46,960 nucleotides of DNA, taken from Hydrogenophaga intermedia. Its GTDB lineage: Bacteria; Pseudomonadota; Gammaproteobacteria; Burkholderiales; Burkholderiaceae_C. The translations under genes were made by a program, and so were the position numbers. A model generated the notes under the pieces. That model saw only the letters and a list, made by a program, of their open reading frames with translations, made no database searches and was not told the origin of the DNA. The stretch is from NCBI RefSeq assembly GCF_023715105.1, contig NZ_JAMBNO010000024.1:1-46960 (forward strand), written 5' to 3'. Below, piece after piece: positions 24,340 through 32,224 of the stretch; the stretch's first letter is position 1; each line of letters opens with the position of its first letter.

Positions 24340-25350
24340 TCACCGCACGAGCGCCTCCAGCCGGGCCAGGTGCTTCGCACGCGTGGCGGCGTCGATGAAG
24401 CTGGCCTCGAAGCTGTTGCGCGCGAGCGTGATCACGTCGTCGCGCGAGAGGTTCAGTGCCCCGACGGTCTGCACGAAGTTGGCGTTGAGGTAGCCGCCGA
24501 AATAGGCCGGGTCGTCGCTGTTCACCGTGGCGCACAGGCCGGCGTCCAGCAGCCTCTTCATGGGGTGGTCGCGCAGATCGTTCACCACGCAGAGCTTCAG
24601 GTTGGAGAGGGGGCACACGGTGAGCGGCGTGCGCCGGCGCGCGAGTTCGGCCACCAGCGCGGGGTCGTCCAGGCTGCGCACGCCGTGGTCGATGCGCTCG
24701 GCCTTCAGGTCATCGAGCGCCTCCCAGATGTAGGGCGGCGGGCCCTCCTCGCCCGCGTGCGCCACGATGCGCAGACCGAGCTCCCGGCAGCGCGCGAACA
24801 CGCGCGAGAACTTGGATGGCGGGTGGCCAACCTCGCTCGAGTCGAGCCCGACGCCGATGAAATGCGCGCGGTGTGGCAGTGCGGCTTCGAGCGTGGCAAA
24901 GGCGTCTTCCTCGCTCAGGTGGCGCAGGAAACACAAGATGAGCGCGCTCGTCAGGCCGAACTCGGCCTGCGCCTTGTCGCAGGCGCGCTTGAGGCCCGCG
25001 ATGACCACGCCGATGTCCACGCCACGTGCGGTGTGGGTCTGCGGGTCGAAGAAGATTTCGGCGTGTACGACGTGGTCAGCATGCGCGCGCTGCAGATAGG
25101 CCCAGGCCATGTCGAAGAAATCGGCCTCGTGCAACAGCACGCTGGCGCCCGCGTAGTAGATGTCGAGAAAGCTCTGCAGGTCGGTGAAGGCATAGGCCTG
25201 GCGCAGCGCTTCCACACTGGCGTAGGGCAGCTTCACGCCGTTGCGCTGCGCGAGCGCGAAGATGAGCTCGGGCTCGAGCGAGCCTTCGATATGGATGTGC
25301 AGTTCGGCCTTGGGCAAGGCTGCGGCGAGTTGGGCAGGGGACAGGGACAC
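24340..25350 (-). CDS. Adenine deaminase (adenosine-deaminase superfamily)
   Basis: 336 aa from a GTG at 25350, two bases after the stop of the Rieske gene, which indicates coupling. The N-terminal LPKAELHIHIEGSLEPELIF carries the zinc-binding H-x-H. HAGEEGPPPYIWEALDDLK, VERIDHGVR-like ERIDHGVRSLDD and VNSDDPAYFGGYLNANFVQT complete the active site. Blocks such as VGLDSSEVGHPPSKFSRVF and YAFTDLQSFLDIYYAGASVL resemble the Pseudomonas PA0148-type enzymes shown to act on adenine rather than adenosine, so I call adenine deaminase (adenine to hypoxanthine). Automatic annotation would probably say adenosine deaminase. It fits a base-degradation cluster with guaD and xdhAB. Confidence 0.85.
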   Translation of the reverse strand: MSLSPAQLAAALPKAELHIHIEGSLEPELIFALAQRNGVKLPYASVEALRQAYAFTDLQSFLDIYYAGASVLLHEADFFDMAWAYLQRAHADHVVHAEIFFDPQTHTARGVDIGVVIAGLKRACDKAQAEFGLTSALILCFLRHLSEEDAFATLEAALPHRAHFIGVGLDSSEVGHPPSKFSRVFARCRELGLRIVAHAGEEGPPPYIWEALDDLKAERIDHGVRSLDDPALVAELARRRTPLTVCPLSNLKLCVVNDLRDHPMKRLLDAGLCATVNSDDPAYFGGYLNANFVQTVGALNLSRDDVITLARNSFEASFIDAATRAKHLARLEALVR

Positions 25351-25352
25351 GT

Positions 25353-26366
25353 TCAACAGGTTCCGAGGGTGATGGCCAGACGTTGCAGGTGGCGACGATA
25401 AGCGCTGCTCACGCGGTCGGCCGGGCCGTGCACTTCCGTCACGGGGCCGGTGCGGCCGATCGGCAACGCCTTGGGTTGTTGCGACTCCACCACCGGGCGG
25501 TCCTGCGCGAAGACGGCATCCTGGAATTCCACCAGCGATTCCACGCTCGCAGGGTCGTTCTGGGTGGCCATCACGAACCACGCGGTGCAGGCCTCGTGGC
25601 CGTCGGGGCGGATGAAGAGCGCTATGGCGTTGCGCACCGGGTCGCCGACGCTCGCGTCCTTGCGCAGCACGGCGGCAAAGGGGTGCGGCACGGTGTAGCC
25701 GTAGTCGATCCAGGCGCCGCCCTCGGCCTCGGCGTACGCGCGCGGTTGCCAGGCCCGGGCCCCGTTCACGTGCAGCCCCGCGCCGTCCTCCGTCACCAGG
25801 CCCACCTGCACCTGCGCATGGCCGCGCTCGCCGAGCCAGCCCTCGTGCACGAAGCCGAAATGGCTCAGGTCGAGGAAGTTCTCCACCAGGCGCGGTGCGC
25901 TGGTGGCCACGCTGTAGGGGCCGCAGACAACGCGCCGCCACGCCGGGTCGTCGGCTTCGGCAAACGGTGGTGGCGCATCCAGCGGCGGCGCCAGGGGCAC
26001 ATCGCCGGCCTGCAACCGCACCCAGATCAGGCCGTGCTGCTCGCGCGCCTCGAAGGCCGTCGCAGCATGGCCCGCGGGCGGGTTGAAGTCGGGCGCGGCG
26101 GGTACGTGCCGGCAGCGCCCACCCTCCTTGCCGCCGCCGAACTGCCAGCCGTGGTACGGGCATTCCAGCCGCGGCCCATGCACGGTGGTGAGCACGCGCC
26201 CGAGCGAAAGCCGCGCGCCGCGGTGCGGACAACGATCCAGCCAGGCATGCACCCGGCCGTGGTCACGCCACAGCACCAGCGGCTCGCCCAACAGGCTGGC
26301 GGCCAGCGGCGCGTCGCGCAGCATGTGCGCATCGGCCACCGGGTGCCAGAGTTGTCGTTCGATCAT
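25353..26366 (-). CDS. Rieske [2Fe-2S] aromatic-ring-hydroxylating oxygenase, alpha-subunit type
   Basis: 337 aa. The N-terminal Rieske domain has CPHRGARLSLG (about residue 46) and CPYHGWQFGGG (about 69), giving C-x-H and C-x2-H cluster ligands. The catalytic domain shows VENFLDLSHFGFVHEGWLG (about 160-180), with the two histidines expected to hold mononuclear iron. It is a single-component oxygenase subunit that needs an external reductase; none is encoded in this window. It lies between the first BMP gene and adenine deaminase in the same minus-strand series, so a purine or methylpurine is the likely substrate. Relatives with purine substrates include HpxD (hypoxanthine) and the caffeine N-demethylases. 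The actual reaction is unknown. Confidence 0.85.
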   Translation of the reverse strand: MIERQLWHPVADAHMLRDAPLAASLLGEPLVLWRDHGRVHAWLDRCPHRGARLSLGRVLTTVHGPRLECPYHGWQFGGGKEGGRCRHVPAAPDFNPPAGHAATAFEAREQHGLIWVRLQAGDVPLAPPLDAPPPFAEADDPAWRRVVCGPYSVATSAPRLVENFLDLSHFGFVHEGWLGERGHAQVQVGLVTEDGAGLHVNGARAWQPRAYAEAEGGAWIDYGYTVPHPFAAVLRKDASVGDPVRNAIALFIRPDGHEACTAWFVMATQNDPASVESLVEFQDAVFAQDRPVVESQQPKALPIGRTGPVTEVHGPADRVSSAYRRHLQRLAITLGTC

Positions 26367-26429
26367 GAGCGTGATTCAAACAAAAAGGGCTGCACGCCGG
26401 CAGCCCTCCGGTCACCGAGCGGTGTCCAT

Positions 26430-27584
26430 TTATTGCGGTACTTTGCCTTCCACGCCCTTGACGTAGAACTTCACACCGCCCAGGAAGGCGTCGTCGGCCT
26501 TCTGGTCCTTGGCCAGCACTTCCTTGCCGCTCTGGTCGACGATGGGGCCGGTCCAGGGGTGGAAGCTGCCGTCCTTCAGGCCGGCCTTGATGGTGTCGAT
26601 CTTGGCCTTGATCTCAGCCGGCACGTCGTCGGCGATGGAGACCAGGTCGATCGCGCCTTCCTTGTGACCCCACCACACGCCGCCGGTGGTCCAGGTGCCT
26701 TCCAGGGCATCCTTGGTGGCCTTGATGTAGTACGGCGCCCAGTTGATGATGGCCGAACCCAGGTGGGCCTTGGGGCCGTAGGCGGTCATGTCCGAATCCC
26801 AGCCGAAGGCACGCTTGCCGGCCTTCTCGGCGGTCTGCAGCACGGCCGACGAATCGGTGTTCTGGAACAGCACGTCGGCGCCGCCGTTGAGCAGCGACGT
26901 GGCGGCCTCGGTTTCCTTCGGCGGGTCGAACCAGCCGTTGACCCAGACCACCTTGGTCTTGATCTTCGGGTTCACCGACTGCGCGCCCATGGTGAAGCTG
27001 TTGATGTTGCGGATCACCTCGGGGATCGGGATCGAGGCCACCACGCCGAGCGTGTTGGTCTTGGTCATCGCGCCCGCGATCACCCCAGCCATGTACGCGC
27101 CCTCGTAGGTGCGGCTGTCGTAGGTGCGCATGTTCTCGGCCGTCTTGTAGCCGGTGGCGTGTTCGAACTTCACGTCCTTGAAGTCGGCAGCGACCTTGAG
27201 CATGGGCTCCATGTAGCCGAAGGTGGTGCCGAAGATCAGCTTGTTCCCGTTGGCCGCCATGTCGCGGATCACGCGCTCGGCGTCGGCACTCTCGGGCACG
27301 CTTTCCACGAAGCTGGTGACCACCTTGTTGCCGAACTCGGCCTCGATCGCCTTGCGGCCGTTGTCGTGCGCGAAGGTCCAGCCACCGTCGCCCACCGGGC
27401 CGACGTAGGCGAAGGCGATCTTCAGCGGCTCGGGCGCGGGCGCCGGGGCGGCGGCCGGGGCCGGCGCGGGGGCTGCGGCCGGGGCAGCCGCCTCCTCCTT
27501 CTTGCCGCAGCCGATGAGCACGGCGCCGGCCAGCGCGCTGAGTGCGGCGGCCTTGATCAGGGATCTCTTGTTCAGGTCGGTCAT
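26430..27584 (-). CDS. BMP-family ABC transporter substrate-binding lipoprotein (first copy)
   Basis: 384 aa from the ATG at 27584 with GAGGA 5 nt upstream. It has a lipoprotein signal (LAGAVLIGC, Cys26) and then an Ala/Pro linker (about residues 31-52), which tethers the domain to the membrane. The Bmp fold follows: KIAFAYVGPVGDGGWTFAHD, AERVIRDMAANGNKLIFGTT, TYEGAYMAGVIAGAMTKTN, IPIPEVIRNINSFTMGAQSV and WWGHKEGAIDLVSIADDVPA. It is followed by the Rieske gene and preceded by the two permeases, so it is the main binding protein of this nucleoside/purine ABC importer. The specific ligand cannot be read from sequence. Confidence 0.92.
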   Translation of the reverse strand: MTDLNKRSLIKAAALSALAGAVLIGCGKKEEAAAPAAAPAPAPAAAPAPAPEPLKIAFAYVGPVGDGGWTFAHDNGRKAIEAEFGNKVVTSFVESVPESADAERVIRDMAANGNKLIFGTTFGYMEPMLKVAADFKDVKFEHATGYKTAENMRTYDSRTYEGAYMAGVIAGAMTKTNTLGVVASIPIPEVIRNINSFTMGAQSVNPKIKTKVVWVNGWFDPPKETEAATSLLNGGADVLFQNTDSSAVLQTAEKAGKRAFGWDSDMTAYGPKAHLGSAIINWAPYYIKATKDALEGTWTTGGVWWGHKEGAIDLVSIADDVPAEIKAKIDTIKAGLKDGSFHPWTGPIVDQSGKEVLAKDQKADDAFLGGVKFYVKGVEGKVPQ

Positions 27585-27673
27585 GGTGTCCTCGGGTTTG
27601 GAGGTGGGTGGTGAGCGGAGGCGGTTTGGCCCGGTCGATGGTTTACCCAGCAGGGTATCCAGACAGAAGCAAA

Positions 27674-28594
27674 TTATGAACCGGGGTAGAACGGTTTCCC
27701 GATCGACGACGGCATGTTGATGCGGATCCACGTCGGGTTTCGCGAGATCAGCACCAGCACCACCACCGTGGCCAGGTAGGGCAGCATGGTGAGGAACTGG
27801 CTCGGCACCTGTACGCCGATGGCCTGCAGGTGGAACTGCAGCATGGTGACGCCGCCGAACAGGTAGGCGCCCAGCAGCACGCGCGCGGGCCGCCAGGTGG
27901 CGAAGGTGGTGAGCGCGAGCGCGATCCAGCCCTTGCCGGCGATCATGCCCTCCACCCACAGCGGGGTATAGACGGTGGCCACGTAGGCGCCCGCGAGGCC
28001 GCACAGGGCGCCACCGGCCATCACCGCCATCAGGCGGATGCGGCGCACCGGATAGCCCAGCGCGTGCGCCGATTCGGGGCTTTCGCCCACGCTGCGCAGC
28101 ACCAGACCGGCGCGCGTGCGGTAGAGGAACCAGATCAGTCCCAACGCGATGGCCACGCAGCCATACACCATGGGGTGGTGGCGAAAGAGCGCCGCACCGA
28201 GCACGGGGATGTCGGCCAGCACCGGAATGGCCCAGCGAACCTGCTCGGGCAGCGTCTCCTGCACGTAGCGCGTGCCCGCAAAGGCCGAGAAGCCGGCACC
28301 GAACAGGCTGAGCGCCAGCCCGGTGGCGTACTGGTTGGTGTTGAGCCAGATCACCAGCACACCGAAGATGGCCGCGAGCAACGCGCCCGCACCCATGCCG
28401 GCCAGAAAGCCCAGCGCCGTGCTGCCGGTGTGCACCACGGTGGCGAAACCGGCCAGCGCGGCGCACAGCATCATGCCTTCGGCGCCCAGGTTGACGACGC
28501 CCGCTTTCTCGTTGATGAGCAGGCCCAGCGAAGCGATGGCCAGCACGGTGCCCGCGTTGAGCGTGGCGGCAAAGAGCAGCGCGTAGGACTCCAT
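27674..28594 (-). CDS. ABC transporter permease (NupQ/YufQ-like, BMP-associated)
   Basis: 306 aa from the ATG at 28594, which overlaps the stop of the preceding permease (TGATG). It is a hydrophobic protein with about nine segments. Characteristic stretches are GLLINEKAGVVNLGAEGMML near residue 30, GESPESAHALGYPVRRIRLM (coupling region) and WIALALTTFATWRPARVLLG. This is the second of the paired permeases of BMP-type nucleoside importers. In-frame GTG codons a few residues upstream are less likely starts because of the overlap geometry. It forms the inner-membrane channel together with its upstream neighbour. Confidence 0.92.
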   Translation of the reverse strand: MESYALLFAATLNAGTVLAIASLGLLINEKAGVVNLGAEGMMLCAALAGFATVVHTGSTALGFLAGMGAGALLAAIFGVLVIWLNTNQYATGLALSLFGAGFSAFAGTRYVQETLPEQVRWAIPVLADIPVLGAALFRHHPMVYGCVAIALGLIWFLYRTRAGLVLRSVGESPESAHALGYPVRRIRLMAVMAGGALCGLAGAYVATVYTPLWVEGMIAGKGWIALALTTFATWRPARVLLGAYLFGGVTMLQFHLQAIGVQVPSQFLTMLPYLATVVVLVLISRNPTWIRINMPSSIGKPFYPGS

Positions 28595-29649
28595 CACTTG
28601 CTCCACTTCAAACGATAGGCGATCAAGGTGTCGCAGGCCAGCAGCGAGAACAACAGCAGGCCCTGGAACACGCCGGTGATGGACTTGGGGAGGCCCAGGC
28701 GCGACTGGGCGAGTTCACCGCCGATGTAGAACATGCTCATGAGCAGCGCCGAGAACACGATGCCCACCGGGTGCAGCCGTCCCACGAAGGCGACGATGAT
28801 GGCCGCGAAGCCGTAGCCCGCGGGCACGTAGGGCGTGAGCTGGCCGATCGGCCCCGCGACCTCGAATGCACCGGCCATGCCGGCCGCGCCACCCGAAATC
28901 AGCAGGGCCACCCACAGCGCCTTGCGCGATGAAAAACCGGCGTAGCGCGCGGCCATCGGCGCCAGGCCGCCCACGATTTGCGCATAGCCCGAGACGGTGC
29001 GGAACAGGAACAGCCACACGGCGGCCACGCCCAGCAGCGCGAACAGCAGGCCGATGTTCACGCGCGAGCCGTCCATCAGGCGCGGCATCTGCGCCACGCG
29101 CTCGAAGGTCTTGGTCTGCGGGAAGTTGTAGCCCGCCGGGTCCTTCCAGGGGCCGTAGACGAGGTAGTTCAGGATCTGCACGGCCACATAGACCAGCATC
29201 AGGCTGACCAGGATCTCGTTGGCGTTGAAGCGGTCGCGCAGCAGCGCGGTGATGCCGGCCCACAGCATGCCGCCCACCATGCCGGCCAGGATGACGGCGG
29301 GCACGATCCACACACCCGTGGTCTTGTCCGCCATCAGCGCGACGCCACCCGCGAAGATGGCGCCGATGATGTACTGTCCCTCGGCACCGATGTTCCACAC
29401 GTTGGAGCGAAAGCACACCGCCAGGCCGAGGGCAATGATGAGCAGCGGGGTTGCCTTCACCAGCAGCTCGGAGATCGCGTAGCCGCTCTTGATGGGCTCC
29501 CAGAAGAAGATCTGCAGCCCGCGCACCGGATCCTTGCCGAGCGCGGCGAACAGCGCGATACCGATGACCACGGTGATGAGCAGCGCCAGCAGCGGCGAGG
29601 CGTAACCCCAGAAAGGGGATGGCTGGGGGCGGACTTCAAGCCGCAGCAT
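28594..29649 (-). CDS. ABC transporter permease (NupP/YufP-like, BMP-associated)
   Basis: 351 aa from the ATG at 29649; the start lies within the last 14 bases of the ATPase gene, so the genes overlap. It is a multi-spanning protein with VCFRSNVWNIGAEGQYIIGA, FNANEILVSLMLVYVAVQIL, the coupling-type segment GLAPMAARYAGFSSRKALW and VPAGYGFAAIIVAFVGRLHP, all typical of the first permease in BMP-type nucleoside or purine importers. It is followed by the second permease with a stop-start overlap. Length is normal. Confidence 0.92.
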   Translation of the reverse strand: MLRLEVRPQPSPFWGYASPLLALLITVVIGIALFAALGKDPVRGLQIFFWEPIKSGYAISELLVKATPLLIIALGLAVCFRSNVWNIGAEGQYIIGAIFAGGVALMADKTTGVWIVPAVILAGMVGGMLWAGITALLRDRFNANEILVSLMLVYVAVQILNYLVYGPWKDPAGYNFPQTKTFERVAQMPRLMDGSRVNIGLLFALLGVAAVWLFLFRTVSGYAQIVGGLAPMAARYAGFSSRKALWVALLISGGAAGMAGAFEVAGPIGQLTPYVPAGYGFAAIIVAFVGRLHPVGIVFSALLMSMFYIGGELAQSRLGLPKSITGVFQGLLLFSLLACDTLIAYRLKWSK

Positions 29650-31180
29650 GCGTGGTCTCCTGGTTGTTCTTGTCGTTGTGGTCCCACAGGCCCGACATCC
29701 ATTCGCCGATGCGCTCCACCGTGGCATCGGCGCGGTCCAGACTGGGCGAGAGCCGGCCCTTGGCGATGACGTGCAGGCGGTCGCTGATCTCGAACAGTTC
29801 TTCGAGTTCTTCGCTGACCACCAGCACCGCGCAACCGGCGTCGCGCAACGCCAGGATGGCGCCGCGGATCTGCGCCGACGCGCCGACGTCCACGCCCCAG
29901 GTGGGCTGGCTCACGATCAGCAGCTTCGGGTTTGCCTCGATCTCGCGCCCGACGATGAATTTCTGCAGGTTGCCGCCCGAGAGCGATTTGGCCGCCGCGC
30001 CCGGCCCGTTGGCCTTGACCTGGTAGCGCGCGATGATGGCCTGCGCCTGCGCCTTGAGTGCGCCCACGCGCACCCAGCCCAGCGGGCCCACGGCGTCGCG
30101 GCGCGACAGCAGCAGGTTCTGCGCCAGCGAGAGCGTGGGCACGGCGCCGCGGCCCAGGCGTTCCTCGGGCACGAAATGCAGGCCCAGTGCGCGCCGCCGC
30201 CCCGGGCCCAGGCGCGCCACGTCCTGCGCGCCCAGCAACACGCTGCCGGCGGGTGCGCGCGTGTCCTCGCCCGACAGCGCGCGCAGCAGCTCGCCCTGGC
30301 CGTTGCCGGACACGCCCGCAATGCCCACCACCTCGCCCGCGCGCACCGTGAGCGCGATGTCGGCGAGCGCAGTGCCGAAGGGGTCGTCGCTCGCGAGCGT
30401 GAGGCCGTTGACCCGCAACACGGCCTCGCCCGCATGCAACGGCCGGTGTTCGAGTTCGGGCGGCTCGGCGCCGATCATCAGGCGGGACAACGAGGCGTTG
30501 GATTCCTCACGCGGGTCGCACACGCCGGTGACCTGGCCGCCGCGCAGCACGGTGCAGGCGGTGCACAGCGCCCTGATTTCGTGCAGCTTGTGGCTGATGT
30601 AGAGGATGCTGCAGCCTTCGCTGGCCAGTTGCTTGAGCGTGAGAAACAGCTTTTCCACCGCCTGCGGCGTCAGCACCGAGGTGGGTTCGTCCAGGATCAG
30701 CAACTGCGGGTTGGTGAGCAGCGCGCGGATGATCTCGACCCGCTGCATCTCGCCCACCGAGAGCGTGTGCACCGGGCGCTCGGGGTCGATAGGCAGGCCG
30801 TACTCGTCGCCTTTGGCGCGAATGCTCGCCGCCACCTCCGCCAGGCTCAGGCTCTTGTCGAGTCCGAGCCACACGTTCTCGGCCACGGTCAGCGTGTCGA
30901 ACAGGCTGAAGTGCTGGAACACCATGCTGATGCCCAGCGCGCGTGCCATCTGCGGGTTGCGGATGTGCACCGGCTGGCCGTTGAAGAGCACGGCGCCTTC
31001 GTCGGGCTTGACGGCGCCGTAGATGATCTTCATCAACGTGGATTTGCCGGCGCCGTTCTCGCCGAGCACAGCGTGGATCTCACCAGGCTGCACCGTGAGC
31101 GAGACGCCGTTGTTGGCCACCACGCCGGGGTAGCGCTTGGTGATGCCGGTGAGTTGAAGTCGGTGGCTTGAAATCGTCAT
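29636..31180 (-). CDS. ABC transporter ATP-binding protein, double ATPase (BMP-type importer)
   Basis: 514 aa with two ATPase halves. The first has Walker A GENGAGKSTLMK (about residue 40), signature LSVGEMQRVEI and Walker B LLILDEPTSVL. The second has a degenerate Walker A (GVSGNGQGELLRAL), signature LSGGNLQKFIVGRE and a changed Walker B region (LLIVSQPTWGVDVGA, where the usual Glu-Pro is Gln-Pro). A degenerate second half is usual in sugar/nucleoside importers of this class. The ATG at 31180 overlaps the stop of the lysR gene (ATGA), and the 3' end overlaps the next permease. It energises uptake by the two permeases and the BMP proteins. Confidence 0.93.
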   Translation of the reverse strand: MTISSHRLQLTGITKRYPGVVANNGVSLTVQPGEIHAVLGENGAGKSTLMKIIYGAVKPDEGAVLFNGQPVHIRNPQMARALGISMVFQHFSLFDTLTVAENVWLGLDKSLSLAEVAASIRAKGDEYGLPIDPERPVHTLSVGEMQRVEIIRALLTNPQLLILDEPTSVLTPQAVEKLFLTLKQLASEGCSILYISHKLHEIRALCTACTVLRGGQVTGVCDPREESNASLSRLMIGAEPPELEHRPLHAGEAVLRVNGLTLASDDPFGTALADIALTVRAGEVVGIAGVSGNGQGELLRALSGEDTRAPAGSVLLGAQDVARLGPGRRRALGLHFVPEERLGRGAVPTLSLAQNLLLSRRDAVGPLGWVRVGALKAQAQAIIARYQVKANGPGAAAKSLSGGNLQKFIVGREIEANPKLLIVSQPTWGVDVGASAQIRGAILALRDAGCAVLVVSEELEELFEISDRLHVIAKGRLSPSLDRADATVERIGEWMSGLWDHNDKNNQETTHAAA

Positions 31181-32130
31181 GCAGCGGCTCGCTGGGCTTC
31201 GGGCGCGCGCAGCGAGGCGGCGACGGATTTGATCTGCTCGCGCAGCCAGCGCGCCGCGTTGGACGCGTGGGTGCGCTCGTGCCAGAGCTGGTAATACATC
31301 ATGCGCGGGAAGGCAACAGGCGGGGTCAGGATGGTCACGGGCAGGCCGCCCACGTAGCGTTCGCAGTACTGACGGCCGGTGGTGAGCACAAGCAAGCTGC
31401 CTGCCACCATGGCCGGGATCAGGCCGAAGTGCGGGCAGCGCGCGCTGATGCGGCGCGCCAGGCCCAGGCTGGCCAGGTGGTCGTCGATGAAGCCGCGCGC
31501 CCCCGGGTGGGTGGGCGTGGGCGCGATGTGCTCGGCCGCGAGCCAGGCGGCCTCGTCCCAGCCCCGGCGCACCGCCGGGTGGTGGTTGGCCACCAGGCAC
31601 ACCACCTCGTCGCCGAACAGGCGGCCCAGGTGCAGGTCGTCCGGCGGCTGCGTCCAGTTGCCGATCACCACGTCGACCGCGCCCTGCGCCAGGTGGGTGC
31701 GGTAGTCGGCGTCGCGCGAGAGCGGGTGAATGTCGATCACGCAGTTCGGTGCCGCGGCCTTCACCTGCGTCACGAGCTGCGGGAGGAAAAAGGGGTCAAG
31801 GTAGTCGCTCGCCGCCAGGCTGAAGGTGTGGCTGGCGGTGGCCGGATCGAAGGCGCGCGCGTCGGAGAACAGCACCTCGGCGCTGCGCAGGATGGCCGCG
31901 GCCGGCTCGATCATGCGCAACGCGGCCTCGGTGGGCACCATGCCGGAGCCCGAGCGCACCAGCAGCGGGTCGCCCGCCAGCTCGCGCAGTTTCTTGAGCG
32001 CCGCGCTCACCGCGGGCTGGTACATGCCGAGCTTGATGGCCGAGCGCGAGACGCTGCGTTCGGTGAGCACGGTGTGCAGCACGCGAATCAGGTGCAGGTC
32101 GATGCGGTCGAACATGGGCCCGTATTTCAT
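31177..32130 (-). CDS. LysR-family transcriptional regulator of the purine cluster
   Basis: 317 aa from the ATG at 32130; the ATG at 32115 is an alternative. The N-terminal helix-turn-helix reads IDLHLIRVLHTVLTERSVSR, then SAIKLGMYQPAVSAALKKLR, followed by the typical GDPLLVRSGSGMVPTEAA. The effector domain covers the remainder. It is the first gene of the minus-strand transport and deaminase series (its stop overlaps the ATPase start) and is divergent from xdhA, with a 94-bp gap holding an inverted repeat. The natural inference is that it controls both arms in response to a purine or catabolite. Longer in-frame extension toward 32691 runs antisense to xdhA and is rejected. Confidence 0.9.
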   Translation of the reverse strand: MKYGPMFDRIDLHLIRVLHTVLTERSVSRSAIKLGMYQPAVSAALKKLRELAGDPLLVRSGSGMVPTEAALRMIEPAAAILRSAEVLFSDARAFDPATASHTFSLAASDYLDPFFLPQLVTQVKAAAPNCVIDIHPLSRDADYRTHLAQGAVDVVIGNWTQPPDDLHLGRLFGDEVVCLVANHHPAVRRGWDEAAWLAAEHIAPTPTHPGARGFIDDHLASLGLARRISARCPHFGLIPAMVAGSLLVLTTGRQYCERYVGGLPVTILTPPVAFPRMMYYQLWHERTHASNAARWLREQIKSVAASLRAPEAQRAAA

Positions 32131-32159
32131 GACGGTCTCATCCGCAGTGGCATCGTGGA

Positions 32160-32199
32160 CAGGGCATCGGCGACATATGCAAACCCATATGATGCCCTG
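32160..32199. promoter_or_regulatory. Inverted repeat in the lysR-xdhA divergent promoter
   Basis: CAGGGCATC (32160-32168) and GATGCCCTG (32191-32199) are perfect inverted repeats. Inside them lie two CATATG hexamers (32174-32179 and 32186-32191) 6 bp apart. TATGAT (32188-32193) could be the xdhA -10, 31 bp before its ATG, with no good -35, as is common for LysR-activated promoters. This is the probable LysR binding region. Confidence 0.6.
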
Positions 32200-32224
32200 A
32201 ACCCCGGTGGGTATGCTGACGCGC

